From Nitrosovibrio sp. Nv4 (GTDB taxonomy: Bacteria; Pseudomonadota; Gammaproteobacteria; Burkholderiales; SG8-39), in contig CAMDRF010000029.1 in the NCBI GenBank assembly GCA_945906765.1, forward strand, positions 1 through 33,625: a DNA stretch of 33,625 nt, given 5' to 3'. A program made the translations under genes and the position numbers. Position 1 is the first letter of the stretch; the number at the start of each line of letters is the position of its first letter. Shown in pieces: positions 25,990 to 33,625 of the stretch. The notes below the pieces were generated by a model that saw nothing but the letters and a program-made list of their open reading frames with translations, was not told the origin of the DNA and searched no databases.

Positions 25990-26078
25990 CGCGCGATGAG
26001 TTCGTCAAGCGAAGCGTCCTCGGCCGCCACGCCAAGCGCGGTGCACGCGATGAGTGCGGCGGCGATGGCTCGAATGAG
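25990..26078 (-). pseudogene. signal-peptide-like fragment of an unrecognised gene
   Basis: The minus strand reads RAIAAALIACTALGVAAEDA followed by SLDELIARANGTQRPPP, resembling the start of an exported protein, but no ATG/GTG/TTG precedes it in frame and it runs into the glycosyltransferase remnant. It may be the head of a gene cut at both sides. Confidence 0.25.
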
Positions 26079-26080
26079 AC

Positions 26081-26188
26081 CTACTCCACGATGATCCGGC
26101 GGCGCGGTTTCGCGGGGTACACTTGCGCCTGCGCCGCCAAAGACATCGACAGCGCGACGATGGACAGAATGAGACGGGCGAACGGCAT
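26081..26188 (-). pseudogene. 35-codon Bug receptor stub (signal peptide plus first strand)
   Basis: ATG 26188 follows a strong AGGGAGG ribosome-binding site and encodes MPFARLILSIVALSMSLAAQ and AQVYPAKP, the exact signal peptide and mature N-terminus of a Bug/TctC receptor. It then passes to RRRIIVE and a TAG stop. A normal receptor is about 320 residues, so some 280 are missing. The short tail could be the true C-terminus, which would make this another case of start and end kept with the middle lost. It is divergent from the monooxygenase gene 45 bases away, an arrangement in which a receptor often serves the neighbouring catabolic gene. Confidence 0.7.
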
Positions 26189-26233
26189 TTTTTCCTCCCT
26201 GAATTTTCCGTAGACAGAGAATAGCGCGTAACC

Positions 26234-27418
26234 ATGAACGGACGCGAGATCCTGATCGCCGGCGGTGGCATTGGCGGCCTCGCCGCGGCGCTGGCGCTGG
26301 CGCAGAAGGGCCGCAAGGTGCGCGTGCTGGAGAAAGCGGCCGAGTTCGGTGAAATCGGCTACGGCATCCAGATGGGACCGAACGTCGCGCGCATGCTGGA
26401 GCGGCTGGGCGTGCTGAAGTCCCTCGAATCCGCCGCCGTGTTCCCCGATGCGCTGATCTTCGCCGACGCCCTCAGCAACGACGAACTCAGCCGCATCTCG
26501 CTCGGCGACGCGTTCCTGGAGCGCTACAAGTTCCGCTACTTCGTGATCCACCGCCGCGACCTGCACGGCGGGCTGCTCGACGCCTGCAAGCGCCGCGAAG
26601 AGATTGTCCTTTCTCCTTCCCATGGGTTGAAGTCGTTCAAGCAGGAAAAGGACGTCGTCACCGTCACCTGCGACAACGGCGCCGGCTACGAGGGCGCGGC
26701 GCTGATCGGCGCCGATGGCCTGTGGTCGCCCACGCGCCAGGCGGTGATCGGCGATGGCGCGCCGCGCATGGCGGGACACTACGTCTACCGCGGCGTGGTG
26801 CCCGATGCGCAGATCGTCGATCGTAGCCGCATCGGCAGCATGACGATCTGGGGCGGGCCGGACCTGCACATGGTGCAGTACCGCCTGCAGGGCGGGGCGG
26901 TGATGAACAACGTCGCCACCATCTGCAGCCGGCGCATGCGCCGCGGCGAGCCCAATCCCGGCGCGCCGGATGAACTCGAGGAGCTCTTCGCGCGCACGCA
27001 CCCCGGGGTGCGCGACAACCTGCGCTACGTTTCGCGCGAGCGCAACTGGGTGCTGCACGACCGCGACCCGGCGACCAACTGGACGGAGGGCCGCGTCACG
27101 CTGCTGGGCGATGCCGCGCACCCGACGCTGCAGTACCTGGCGCAGGGCGCGCAGATGGCGATCGAGGACGGCGTGGTGCTGGCCGAGAAGGTGGCCGCGG
27201 TGGGCGAGGACTACCACCGCGCCTTCATGGCCTACCAGCGCGAGCGCATGAACCGCAGCGCGCGCGTGGTGCTGTCATCGCGTTTTTTTGGCGAGTACAT
27301 CCACGTCGACGGCGGCGCGCGCGAACTGCGCAACGAACTCGCGCGCGGGCGCGATCCGCACCATCCCTGGGAAGTGGACTGGCTTTACAAGGGGATCGAC
27401 GTCAACGACAGGCTCTAG
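26234..27418 (+). CDS. FAD-dependent aromatic monooxygenase (3-hydroxybenzoate 6-hydroxylase type)
   Basis: A 394-residue class A flavoprotein monooxygenase. The N-terminal dinucleotide-binding motif is ILIAGGGIGGLAAALALA, a conserved arginine and DG pair appear in YFVIHRRDLH and LIGADGLWSPTRQ, and the FAD-ribityl motif is VTLLGDAAHPTLQYLAQGAQ. The YRGVVPD and HPWEVDWLY segments resemble 3-hydroxybenzoate 6-monooxygenases, which make gentisate using NADH and O2; salicylate-type hydroxylases are an alternative. Length is normal and the frame intact. A gentisate dioxygenase is not in the window. The divergent Bug stub suggests that its transport partner has been lost. Confidence 0.85.
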   Translation: MNGREILIAGGGIGGLAAALALAQKGRKVRVLEKAAEFGEIGYGIQMGPNVARMLERLGVLKSLESAAVFPDALIFADALSNDELSRISLGDAFLERYKFRYFVIHRRDLHGGLLDACKRREEIVLSPSHGLKSFKQEKDVVTVTCDNGAGYEGAALIGADGLWSPTRQAVIGDGAPRMAGHYVYRGVVPDAQIVDRSRIGSMTIWGGPDLHMVQYRLQGGAVMNNVATICSRRMRRGEPNPGAPDELEELFARTHPGVRDNLRYVSRERNWVLHDRDPATNWTEGRVTLLGDAAHPTLQYLAQGAQMAIEDGVVLAEKVAAVGEDYHRAFMAYQRERMNRSARVVLSSRFFGEYIHVDGGARELRNELARGRDPHHPWEVDWLYKGIDVNDRL

Positions 27419-27430
27419 GGCGGGGCAGGA

Positions 27431-27445
27431 CCGCCCTCAGGGCGG
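27431..27445. terminator. candidate bidirectional terminator hairpin
   Basis: CCGCCCT and AGGGCGG face each other around a single base between two convergent genes; the hairpin would form with a 5-base stem and 5-base loop. It overlaps the phenylalanine hydroxylase stop codon. There is no clear U-tract, so termination is uncertain. Confidence 0.3.
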
Positions 27446-28216
27446 TAGTGCGGGCAGCTCGCGAAGCCTGTCGTATAGGGGCGTGAAACCGGGTGCGGTC
27501 TCGCGCATCAGCTGCGCGAACGAGTCAATGACGAAGCAGGTGCTTTGGTATCGATCGATCAGGTACTCGGTGCGCAGGGCTTTTTCCAGATCGAAATCCA
27601 ATCTCCTGGGCGCGGGGTCCGCTACGCTATGGGCAAGCTCGCCGCCGGAGGAAAGGATGCCCGCACCATAGGCTCTTATTCCAGTTTCTGTTCTTACAAG
27701 ACCGAATTCGATCGTGTACCAGTACAGACGTGCGAGCATCTTCACCGCGTCCAGGCGCATTGCTTTCAGTCCGCCTTTGCCGTACTCGTGCAGGTGGTCG
27801 GCGTATACCGGGTCGAAGAGCAGGGGCACGTGGCCGAAGAAGTCATGGAACACGTCGGGCTCGACGATGTAGTCGAACTCTTCGGGCTTGCGCAGCCAGA
27901 CGGTGAGCGGAAAGCGGCGCTTGGCGAGGTGCGTGAAGAAGGCCTCGTCCGGGATCAGTCCAGGGACCGCGACAATCTCCCAGCCAGTCGCCGCCCGCAG
28001 CTTCTTCGAGACGTGGTCGAACTTCCGGATGCCGCCGCCCGCGTCCATGCCGGTAATGGCTTCGATCCACTCCGGGCAGGCGTAGCGCGGCACCAGCTTC
28101 GACTGGCGCTCGAACAGGCGGCGGAAAAGCGCGTGCTCCTCGGCGCTATGGGCAGTCCAGTCCTGCTCTACGGAAAAATCAGAGGCGGCGCGGCTGTAGT
28201 CTCCTCTAAGGCTCAT
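27437..28216 (-). CDS. phhA: phenylalanine 4-monooxygenase
   Basis: A 259-residue bacterial phenylalanine hydroxylase, converting phenylalanine to tyrosine with tetrahydrobiopterin and O2. Iron ligands H124 and H129 are in [12 protein letters not shown] and E170 in [10 protein letters not shown], with the 5- and 46-residue spacing of the Chromobacterium enzyme (H138, H143, E184). Pterin-site segments such as [17 protein letters not shown] are also present. Length is within the range for bacterial enzymes. Its start overlaps the end of the HPPD remnant (ATGA), showing an original phenylalanine-tyrosine degradation operon. Confidence 0.95.
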   Translation of the reverse strand: MSLRGDYSRAASDFSVEQDWTAHSAEEHALFRRLFERQSKLVPRYACPEWIEAITGMDAGGGIRKFDHVSKKLRAATGWEIVAVPGLIPDEAFFTHLAKRRFPLTVWLRKPEEFDYIVEPDVFHDFFGHVPLLFDPVYADHLHEYGKGGLKAMRLDAVKMLARLYWYTIEFGLVRTETGIRAYGAGILSSGGELAHSVADPAPRRLDFDLEKALRTEYLIDRYQSTCFVIDSFAQLMRETAPGFTPLYDRLRELPALPP

Positions 28217-28514
28217 GCCGGCGGTTTCAGAACGCCGCGGCGCATCTGGTCGAGTTCGATGGATTCGAACAGCGCCTTGAAGTTGCCTTCGCCGAAGCCT
28301 TCGTCGCCCATTCCTTCATGCGGCCCTTGTGCACGTTGTGTGTCAGGTGGTCGATGTACGCGAGGCCGTGGCCCGCGGGATCGAGCGACGCGGCACCTGC
28401 GTCCTCCCCTCCCAGGCGCTCGAAGAGGGCGCCCATGGCTTTCGGCTCGGGCGCCGCGTACTCGATGAACTCGAAGCCGTCGGTGCCGGCCGGGTTGTCC
28501 CACAAATCAGCCAT
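28213..28514 (-). pseudogene. 4-hydroxyphenylpyruvate dioxygenase collapsed to about 100 codons
   Basis: From ATG 28514 the true N-terminus is kept ([33 protein letters not shown], to about 28409). The sequence then jumps to a mid-protein block, [20 protein letters not shown] (ending near 28310), which carries one iron-ligand region. With a frame change it jumps to the true C-terminus, [20 protein letters not shown] then MRRGVL, ending at TGA 28213 with an ATGA overlap to phenylalanine hydroxylase. An intact enzyme has about 360 residues. The remaining iron-ligand regions are gone, so conversion of 4-hydroxyphenylpyruvate to homogentisate by this copy is impossible. It should not be annotated as a small VOC protein. 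Confidence 0.88.
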
Positions 28515-28522
28515 GACCGATC

Positions 28523-28734
28523 TTACGCCCCGACACGCAACGGCAGTTTGCGAAAGCCCCGGAAACGGATTCTCCGGTCGCGCTCGGGCTCGCCCGCGGG
28601 CACCTGCCGCCGCCTTCGAGCGCGTGCACCGGGTCGTGTTCGCGCAGCGCCGCGTACCACGGATAGGGATCATCGAGAAAATCCTGCGGCACGCGCGTCA
28701 GCTGGAATTCGCGGACGGCATCGCGGGCGATCAT
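28523..28734 (-). pseudogene. cytochrome P450 reduced to its first and last segments
   Basis: ATG 28734 starts a P450 N-terminus (FQLTRVPQDFLDDPYPWYAA, LREHDPVH). Near 28610 the coding shifts frame and ends with the typical P450 C-terminal strand ERDRRIRFRGFRKLPLRVGA and a TAA at 28523. About 330 residues, including the heme-binding cysteine loop and the oxygen-activating helix, are missing. It lies 9 bases upstream of the HPPD remnant on the same strand and has the same kind of break. Confidence 0.8.
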
Positions 28735-28751
28735 TCGGCTATTATGCCGCC

Positions 28752-29285
28752 ATGCAACGCGTCCCGAATGCCGGGTTCGACCCCGTCCTGCAGAAGCGCC
28801 TCGAGGAACTCTGGGGCAAACCGGTGAATCTGTATCGCGCGCTCGGCAACCACCCGGCGCTGACCGCCGCGTGGACCGAGTTCGCCAACGCCATCCGGCA
28901 CGACAGCACGACGCCGCGCGCGCTGCGCGAACTCATGATCCTGCGCACGGCGCAGATCGCGCGCTCGGAGTACGAATGGGCCCACCATCTGCGGATGGCG
29001 CGCCGGTCGCACGTGAGCGAGGCGAAAATCGCGGCGCTGGCGGGCTGGCGCACGGCAAGTGAGTTCGATGCGAAAGAGCGCGCGGCGCTCGCGCTGACCG
29101 AGGCGGTCATGGCCTGCAATGTCACCGATGCAATACACGCTGAAATAAAAAAGCATTTCAGCGATGCCGAGTTCGTCGAGCTGTCGCTAACCGCGAGTTT
29201 CTACGCCATGGTGTCGCGCATGCTCGATGCGATGCGCGTTGAGTTGGATGCCGATGTGCGCGACCACGCTCCGAAACTGCCCTGA
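28752..29285 (+). CDS. carboxymuconolactone decarboxylase/AhpD-like family protein
   Basis: A 177-residue all-helical protein of the carboxymuconolactone decarboxylase fold. The core is RALRELMILRTAQIARSEYE, then WAHHLRMARRSHVSEAKIAA and a second helix pair ALALTEAVMA. AhpD peroxidases have a CxxC motif at the EYEWAHH position; no cysteine pair is present here, so a thiol peroxidase role is unlikely. Many such proteins occur in aromatic-degradation loci with unknown function. It is divergent from the P450 remnant and 4 bases before the transporter gene. Confidence 0.85.
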   Translation: MQRVPNAGFDPVLQKRLEELWGKPVNLYRALGNHPALTAAWTEFANAIRHDSTTPRALRELMILRTAQIARSEYEWAHHLRMARRSHVSEAKIAALAGWRTASEFDAKERAALALTEAVMACNVTDAIHAEIKKHFSDAEFVELSLTASFYAMVSRMLDAMRVELDADVRDHAPKLP

Positions 29286-29289
29286 TCCC

Positions 29290-30003
29290 ATGACGCCAGG
29301 CGCGCAGCGGAATTTCCGCTACTACGACTTCATCATGGTGGCTTTTGTCACCGTGCTGATCTGCTCCAATTTCATCGGCGCCGCGAAGCAGGCGGTGGTG
29401 GACCTGCCGCTGCTGGGGCCGACCCCGTTCGGGGCAGGCGTGCTGTTCTTTCCGATCTCCTACATCTTCGGCGACATCCTGACCGAGGTCTATGGCTACG
29501 GCCGCGACCGCCGCGTCGTCTGGGCCGGTTTCGGCGCGGTCGCGTTCGCCACCTTCATGGCCTGGGTGGTGGTGAACCTGCCGCCGGGCCCGTCGGACTA
29601 CATGAAGGGCTACCAGCCTGCGCTCGAGGCGGTGTTCGGCAATGCCTGGCGCATCGCGCTCGGCTCGATGATTGCGTTCTGGTGCGGCAGCTTCGTCAAC
29701 AGCTATGTGCTGGCGAAGATGAAGATCTGGACCGCGGGAAAATGGCTGTGGACGCGCACCATCGGTTCGACGGTGGTCGGCGAACTGGTCGATTCGTCGC
29801 TGTTCTATTTCATCGCCTTCTACGGCATCTGGGAGACCTCCGACGTGCTCAAGGTGGCGATGGTGCAGTACGTGCTGAAGACCGGCTGGGAAGTGGTGAT
29901 GACGCCGGTCACCTACCGCATCGTCGCTTTCCTGAAGCGCGTCGAGCACGAGGATTACTACGACCGGAACACGAACTTCACGCCGTTCAGCGTGAAGGTC
30001 TAA
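29290..30003 (+). CDS. yhhQ: queuosine precursor transporter (YhhQ family)
   Basis: A 237-residue membrane protein of the VUT/YhhQ family, which imports queuosine precursors such as preQ0 and preQ1. About six hydrophobic segments are visible, with the family motifs LFFPISYIFGDILTEVYGYG, then IAFWCGSFVNSYVLAKMK and WLWTRTIGSTVVGELVDSSL. Length is typical. It starts 4 bases after the AhpD-like stop. Nothing nearby relates to queuosine, so this is probably a housekeeping gene. Confidence 0.93.
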   Translation: MTPGAQRNFRYYDFIMVAFVTVLICSNFIGAAKQAVVDLPLLGPTPFGAGVLFFPISYIFGDILTEVYGYGRDRRVVWAGFGAVAFATFMAWVVVNLPPGPSDYMKGYQPALEAVFGNAWRIALGSMIAFWCGSFVNSYVLAKMKIWTAGKWLWTRTIGSTVVGELVDSSLFYFIAFYGIWETSDVLKVAMVQYVLKTGWEVVMTPVTYRIVAFLKRVEHEDYYDRNTNFTPFSVKV

Positions 30004-30022
30004 GGCACGTGAAGGACCGCAC

Positions 30023-30574
30023 TTAGCGCGGCATTTTCCCCGCGCGGTAGGCTTCCAGCACCCAGCGCAGGCTGGTGCGCGTGTCGTTCGGCACGTCGTC
30101 GACGAGATAGCGGCCCTCGATTTCGACGAAGTATTGCCCGGCAATCCGGTTCGCGCCTTCCTTCAGGTCCCAGATCAGCAGGCGGTGCCGGCCGATCGCG
30201 ATCTCGGCGAGCAACCGGTTCTCGGGATAGAAATATTGCGCAAAGACCCGCTTGAATTCTTCTTCGCCCACCGATTCACGGTAGTCGCGCAGTACTTCGA
30301 AGCGGCGGCGCGGCGCGTTCGAGAGCAATGCCGCTTCCTCAAGATTCCCCGTCGACAGGTGCAGGTTGAGCAGCTTGGCCGCATCGAGCGCGCTCGCCGG
30401 GGCAAGTTCGCCCACGGGCTGCGCGACGTGCGCGTCCGCCGGATGCGTGCGCAGCGTGTAGCTGACGCTGCCGCCGCCGCTCAGCTCGAGGGTGTGCGTT
30501 GCCTCGGGCTGGGCGTGCAGCGCGGCGGTAAAGGAAAATCCGGCGGCAAGCGCCGCGAGAAATATCGTACGCAC
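30023..30574 (-). CDS. secreted hypothetical protein
   Basis: A 183-residue protein from GTG 30574 with a signal peptide (TIFLAALAAGFSFTAALHA). The mature part has a beta-rich start (THTLELSGGGSVSYTLRTH), a helical middle (LDAAKLLNLHLSTGNLEEAA) and a C-terminal strand region (RYLVDDVPNDTRTSLRWVLE). I do not recognise a named family; the pattern resembles small periplasmic proteins with an NTF2-like or lumazine-type fold, but that is weak. It starts 2 bases after the oxidoreductase stop, so the two are probably co-transcribed. Confidence 0.75.
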   Translation of the reverse strand: MRTIFLAALAAGFSFTAALHAQPEATHTLELSGGGSVSYTLRTHPADAHVAQPVGELAPASALDAAKLLNLHLSTGNLEEAALLSNAPRRRFEVLRDYRESVGEEEFKRVFAQYFYPENRLLAEIAIGRHRLLIWDLKEGANRIAGQYFVEIEGRYLVDDVPNDTRTSLRWVLEAYRAGKMPR

Positions 30575-30576
30575 GC

Positions 30577-33500
30577 TCAGGCGGCGGCGCGGATCGGCAT
30601 CGAGCGATAGCGCGCGAGCAGTTCGACGCTCTTCGCGCGCGCGGCGGCGGCGCTTGCCGCCTTGATGTGGCCGTAGCCGCGAATCGCCTCGGGCAACGAG
30701 GCTATCTCTACCGCAAGCGCCAGGTTGTCGCGCGTCAGGCCGGCGAGCAGCGTGTCCACCGTTTGCTCGTATTCCACGATCAGCGCGCGCTCCATGCGCC
30801 GCTCCGCGGTGCGCCCGAAGATGTCCAAGGCCGTCCCTCTGAGAAATTTAAGGCGGGAAAGGATCTTGAACATGCCCAGCATCCAGCCGCCGAACTGCAT
30901 CTTGCCGGGTTCGCCGGTGCGCGCATCGGGTTTGGCGAGCAGTGGCGGAGCAAGGTGGTACACGAGCTTGAAATTCCCTTCGAACATCGCCTCGATCTTC
31001 TTGCGGAACGCGCCGTCGGTATAGAGCCGCGCGACCTCGTATTCATCCTTGTAGGCGAGCAGCTTCGCGTAGTAACGCGCGACCGCTTCCGCAAGTTTCG
31101 TGGAACCGGATTTTTCGTTTTCCGCCTGCCGGGTTTTTTCCACCAACTCGCGATAGCGCGAAGCGTATGCCGCATCCTGATAGCTGGTGAGAAACCGCAC
31201 CCGTCGGTCCGTCAATTCCTCGAGATTGCGTGAAAAGTGCTGCTCGATCGGGATCACCTCCGCCGGCAGGGCGATGCGCCGGACGCGTTCGAGATCCACC
31301 GCCGCGCACCGTCCCCAGACGAAGCTTTTCCGGTTGAACTCCACCGCGACGCCATTCAAGTCGATCGAGCGCTCGATCGAGATCGCCGATAGCGGCACCC
31401 AGCCCTTCTGCCAGGCGTAGCCGAGCATGAACATGTTGGTGGCGATCGAATCGCCCATCAGCGCGGTGGCGAGTTCGGCGGCGGGCACGAAATCCGCGTT
31501 GCTGCCGCCACAGGCCTCGCCGATGTCGTGCGTCAGGTCGCTGCCCGGCAGCTGCCAGTTCGGGTTCTTGACGAACTCCGCGGTCGGGGAGGTGGTGGCG
31601 TTCACCACGGCGCGTGTTCCCGTCAGCCCAATGCGGCCCGGTCCCATGCGCGAGAGCGCTTCCACGCTCGCGGTGACGACCAGGTCGCAGCCGATGACCA
31701 GGCCCGCGTCGCCCATGCCGATGCGAGCGGCATGCAGGTCCCCGGGGTTGGCGGCGATTTTTACGTGCGACATCACGGCGCCGTACTTCTGCGCGAGGCC
31801 CGACATGTCGAGCACCGATACGCCCTTGCCTTCAAGGTGCGCGGCCATGGCGAGGATCTGGCCGATGGTGATCACGCCGGTGCCGCCGATGCCGGTCACC
31901 AGGATGCCGAAGGGGGTTTGCAATTCAGGAATTTCAGGATTGGAAATTTCAGGAAAATCCTCCACCGCTTTCGCGCCCGACTTTCCTTTCCTCAGCCGCC
32001 CGCCCTCGACGGTGACGAAGCTCGGGCAGAAGCCCTTCACGCAGGAGAAGTCCTTGTTGCAGCTGGACTGGTTGATGCTGCGCTTGCGGCCGAATTCGGT
32101 TTCCAGCGGCTCGACCGACAGGCAGTTCGATTTCGTGCTGCAGTCGCCGCAGCCCTCGCACACCATCTCGTTGATGACCGCGCGCTTGGCGGGATCGGGA
32201 TATTCGTTTCTCTTCCTGCGGCGGCGTTTCTCCGAGGCGCAGGTCTGATCGTAGATGATCGCCGACACGCCCGGCAGCTCGCGCATTTCGCGCTGCACCG
32301 CGTCGAGTTCGTCGCGGTGGCGGATGGTGATGCTCGGCGCCCAGTCGGTGCCGGCGGGATACTTCTCCGGCTCATCGGTCACGATCACGATCGGGGCCAC
32401 GCCTTCGGCCGCGATCTGGCGCGAGATGATCGCCGGGTCCAGCGGCCCGTCGTGGTGCTGACCGCCGGTCATCGCCACCGCGTCGTTGTAGAGGATCTTG
32501 TAGGTCATCGTGACCTTGCTCGCCACCGCGGCACGGATCGCCATCAGGCCGGAGTGGTAATAGGTGCCGTCCCCGAGATTGGCGAAAATATGCTTCTCGC
32601 TGGTGAACGGCGCCTGGCCGATCCAGGTCGCGCCTTCGCCGCCCATGTGGGTGAACGTGGCGGTGCTGCGGTCCATCCACACCGCCATGAAGTGGCAGCC
32701 GATGCCGGCGGTCGCGCGGCTGCCCTCGGGCACACGCGTGGAGGTGTTGTGCGGACAGCCCGAGCAGAAATAGGGCTGGCGGATCGAGGTGACGCGCGGC
32801 CTGGCGAGCGCTTTCTCCTTGAAGTCAAGGTAGGCAAGCCGTTCCTTGAATTGACTTCCTAAAGTAGAGGTCATGTTCAACTTCAAAAGCCGCTGGGCTA
32901 TCGCTTTAGCGACGATCGCGGGTGAATGTTCGTAGTGCGCGGGCAGCAGCCACGTTCCCGCGGGCTGGCCCTGCGCCTGGCTCCATTCGCCGTTGTCGTC
33001 GAACTTGCCGACCACCCGGGGGGCGCGCTTGCCTGCCTCCCAGGTGTAGAGCTCTTCCTTGATCTGGTACTCGATCACCTGGCGCTTTTCCTCCACCACC
33101 AGGATTTCTTCGAGCCCCTGCGCGAAGCGGCGCGCGCCCTGCGGCTCGAGCGGCCAGCTCATCGCCACCTTGTAGACGCGCAGGCCGATGTCGCGCGCGA
33201 CCTCCTCATCGATGCCGAGGTCGGCAAGCGCCTGCATCGTGTCGCCGAAACTCTTCCCGGTGGTGATGATGCCAATTTTCGCTTTTGGCGAGTCCCAAAT
33301 TATTCGATCCAGCTTGTTGGCCCGTACATAAGCGAGTGCCGCGTAGACCTTGTAGTCGAGCAGCCGCATCTCCTGCTCGAGGATGCCGTCGGGCCAGCGG
33401 ATGTTGAGTCCGCCCGGCGGCAGCACGAAGTCTTCCGGGATCACCACCTGGACCCGGTGCGGGTCGATGTCGACCGAGGCGCCCGACTCGACCACGTCGG

Positions 33501-33625
33501 TCACGCACTTGAACCCGATCCAGCAGCCCGAGTAGCGGCTCATCGCGAAGCCGTGCAGCCCGTAGTCGAGGTACTCCTGCACGCTCGAGGGGTTCAGCAT
33601 CGGGATCAGGCAGGCCTTGAGGATG
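30577..33625 (-). CDS. fused indolepyruvate:ferredoxin oxidoreductase, 5' end outside the window
   Basis: The frame stays open to the window edge, giving 1015 residues of a protein that normally has about 1150; residue numbers below count from the ATG at 33600. It decarboxylates arylpyruvates to aryl-acetyl-CoA with ferredoxin or a similar acceptor. Visible are an early cysteine pair FCSGCPH (278-284), the thiamine-diphosphate loop NLGDGTYYHSG with N372, an iron-sulfur segment with cysteines 481, 484, 487, 493, 514, 520 and 525, and the gamma domain GIGGTGVITIG (570-580) with DMSGLAQKYGAVMSH. It fits with the aromatic amino acid genes nearby, as an alternative exit for phenylpyruvate and 4-hydroxyphenylpyruvate. 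Confidence 0.93.
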   Translation of the reverse strand, partial: ILKACLIPMLNPSSVQEYLDYGLHGFAMSRYSGCWIGFKCVTDVVESGASVDIDPHRVQVVIPEDFVLPPGGLNIRWPDGILEQEMRLLDYKVYAALAYVRANKLDRIIWDSPKAKIGIITTGKSFGDTMQALADLGIDEEVARDIGLRVYKVAMSWPLEPQGARRFAQGLEEILVVEEKRQVIEYQIKEELYTWEAGKRAPRVVGKFDDNGEWSQAQGQPAGTWLLPAHYEHSPAIVAKAIAQRLLKLNMTSTLGSQFKERLAYLDFKEKALARPRVTSIRQPYFCSGCPHNTSTRVPEGSRATAGIGCHFMAVWMDRSTATFTHMGGEGATWIGQAPFTSEKHIFANLGDGTYYHSGLMAIRAAVASKVTMTYKILYNDAVAMTGGQHHDGPLDPAIISRQIAAEGVAPIVIVTDEPEKYPAGTDWAPSITIRHRDELDAVQREMRELPGVSAIIYDQTCASEKRRRRKRNEYPDPAKRAVINEMVCEGCGDCSTKSNCLSVEPLETEFGRKRSINQSSCNKDFSCVKGFCPSFVTVEGGRLRKGKSGAKAVEDFPEISNPEIPELQTPFGILVTGIGGTGVITIGQILAMAAHLEGKGVSVLDMSGLAQKYGAVMSHVKIAANPGDLHAARIGMGDAGLVIGCDLVVTASVEALSRMGPGRIGLTGTRAVVNATTSPTAEFVKNPNWQLPGSDLTHDIGEACGGSNADFVPAAELATALMGDSIATNMFMLGYAWQKGWVPLSAISIERSIDLNGVAVEFNRKSFVWGRCAAVDLERVRRIALPAEVIPIEQHFSRNLEELTDRRVRFLTSYQDAAYASRYRELVEKTRQAENEKSGSTKLAEAVARYYAKLLAYKDEYEVARLYTDGAFRKKIEAMFEGNFKLVYHLAPPLLAKPDARTGEPGKMQFGGWMLGMFKILSRLKFLRGTALDIFGRTAERRMERALIVEYEQTVDTLLAGLTRDNLALAVEIASLPEAIRGYGHIKAASAAAARAKSVELLARYRSMPIRAAA

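Noticed and set aside
25990..26078. A new small secreted peptide gene
   Set aside because: No usable start codon or ribosome-binding site, and it runs into a broken glycosyltransferase; kept only as a low-confidence fragment.
28213..28514. A small VOC/glyoxalase-like protein
   Set aside because: The blocks are the exact start, middle and end of HPPD in more than one frame, so it is a collapsed HPPD and not a small gene.
30003..30023. Strong terminator between the transporter and the convergent secreted protein
   Set aside because: Only a 4-base stem with a short T run can be drawn; too weak to call.

Overview
The window looks like a high-GC betaproteobacterial chromosome, most like environmental Burkholderiales. 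The reasons are two Bug-type (tripartite tricarboxylate transporter) receptors in one catabolic operon, dense TGATG/ATGA gene coupling, and a fused betaproteobacterial-type indolepyruvate:ferredoxin oxidoreductase. No rRNA, tRNA or CRISPR array was seen.

Region 1 (1-6235, +) is a tightly coupled catabolic operon of unknown substrate: an FAD-dependent fumarate-reductase-like flavoprotein (cut by the window edge), two Bug solute receptors, an isocitrate lyase/PEP-mutase family lyase, a polysaccharide-deacetylase-fold protein and an MmgE/PrpD protein. Region 2 (6244-15100) starts with a chimeric remnant (MscS tail joined to a different membrane-protein head). It continues with a beta-oxidation set (acyl-CoA dehydrogenase, thiolase, fused enoyl-CoA hydratase/3-hydroxyacyl-CoA dehydrogenase), a ParDE-like toxin-antitoxin pair, an internally shortened methyltransferase, nitronate monooxygenase, enoyl-CoA hydratase and a truncated TPR-like protein. 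Region 3 (15100-16699, -) holds homogentisate dioxygenase and a fumarylacetoacetase stub.

Region 4 (16707-22775) is an accessory islet. Its modules are a GSU2403-type nucleotidyltransferase, a DUF433/DUF5615 pair with a nonsense codon, an IS4-family element lacking its catalytic segments, a DUF1778/GNAT toxin-antitoxin pair, a carbamoyltransferase tail, HipBA and an AAA/DUF4143 ATPase remnant. Copies or half-copies of one short palindromic repeat (arms GAAATCGG / CCGATTTC) lie at most module boundaries and at both islet ends.

Region 5 (22778-26188) is the remains of an exopolysaccharide/O-antigen type locus: carbamoyltransferase, DUF5989, SxtJ-like protein, a broken glycosyltransferase and a 35-codon Bug-receptor stub. 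Region 6 (26234-33625) returns to aromatic metabolism: an aromatic-ring FAD monooxygenase, phenylalanine 4-hydroxylase, stubs of 4-hydroxyphenylpyruvate dioxygenase and a cytochrome P450, an AhpD-like protein, a queuosine-precursor transporter, a secreted hypothetical protein and the large indolepyruvate:ferredoxin oxidoreductase.

The most unusual property is that many genes keep their true start and/or true end but have lost the middle, often with two or three separate internal deletions in one gene (HPPD, P450, IS4 transposase, glycosyltransferase, ATPase, methyltransferase, Bug stub). Phenylalanine and homogentisate enzymes are intact, while the HPPD and fumarylacetoacetase genes between and after them are collapsed. 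This is either real deletion-driven decay or an assembly effect. The sequence alone cannot decide, but it should be settled first, because it affects every functional reading of the window.
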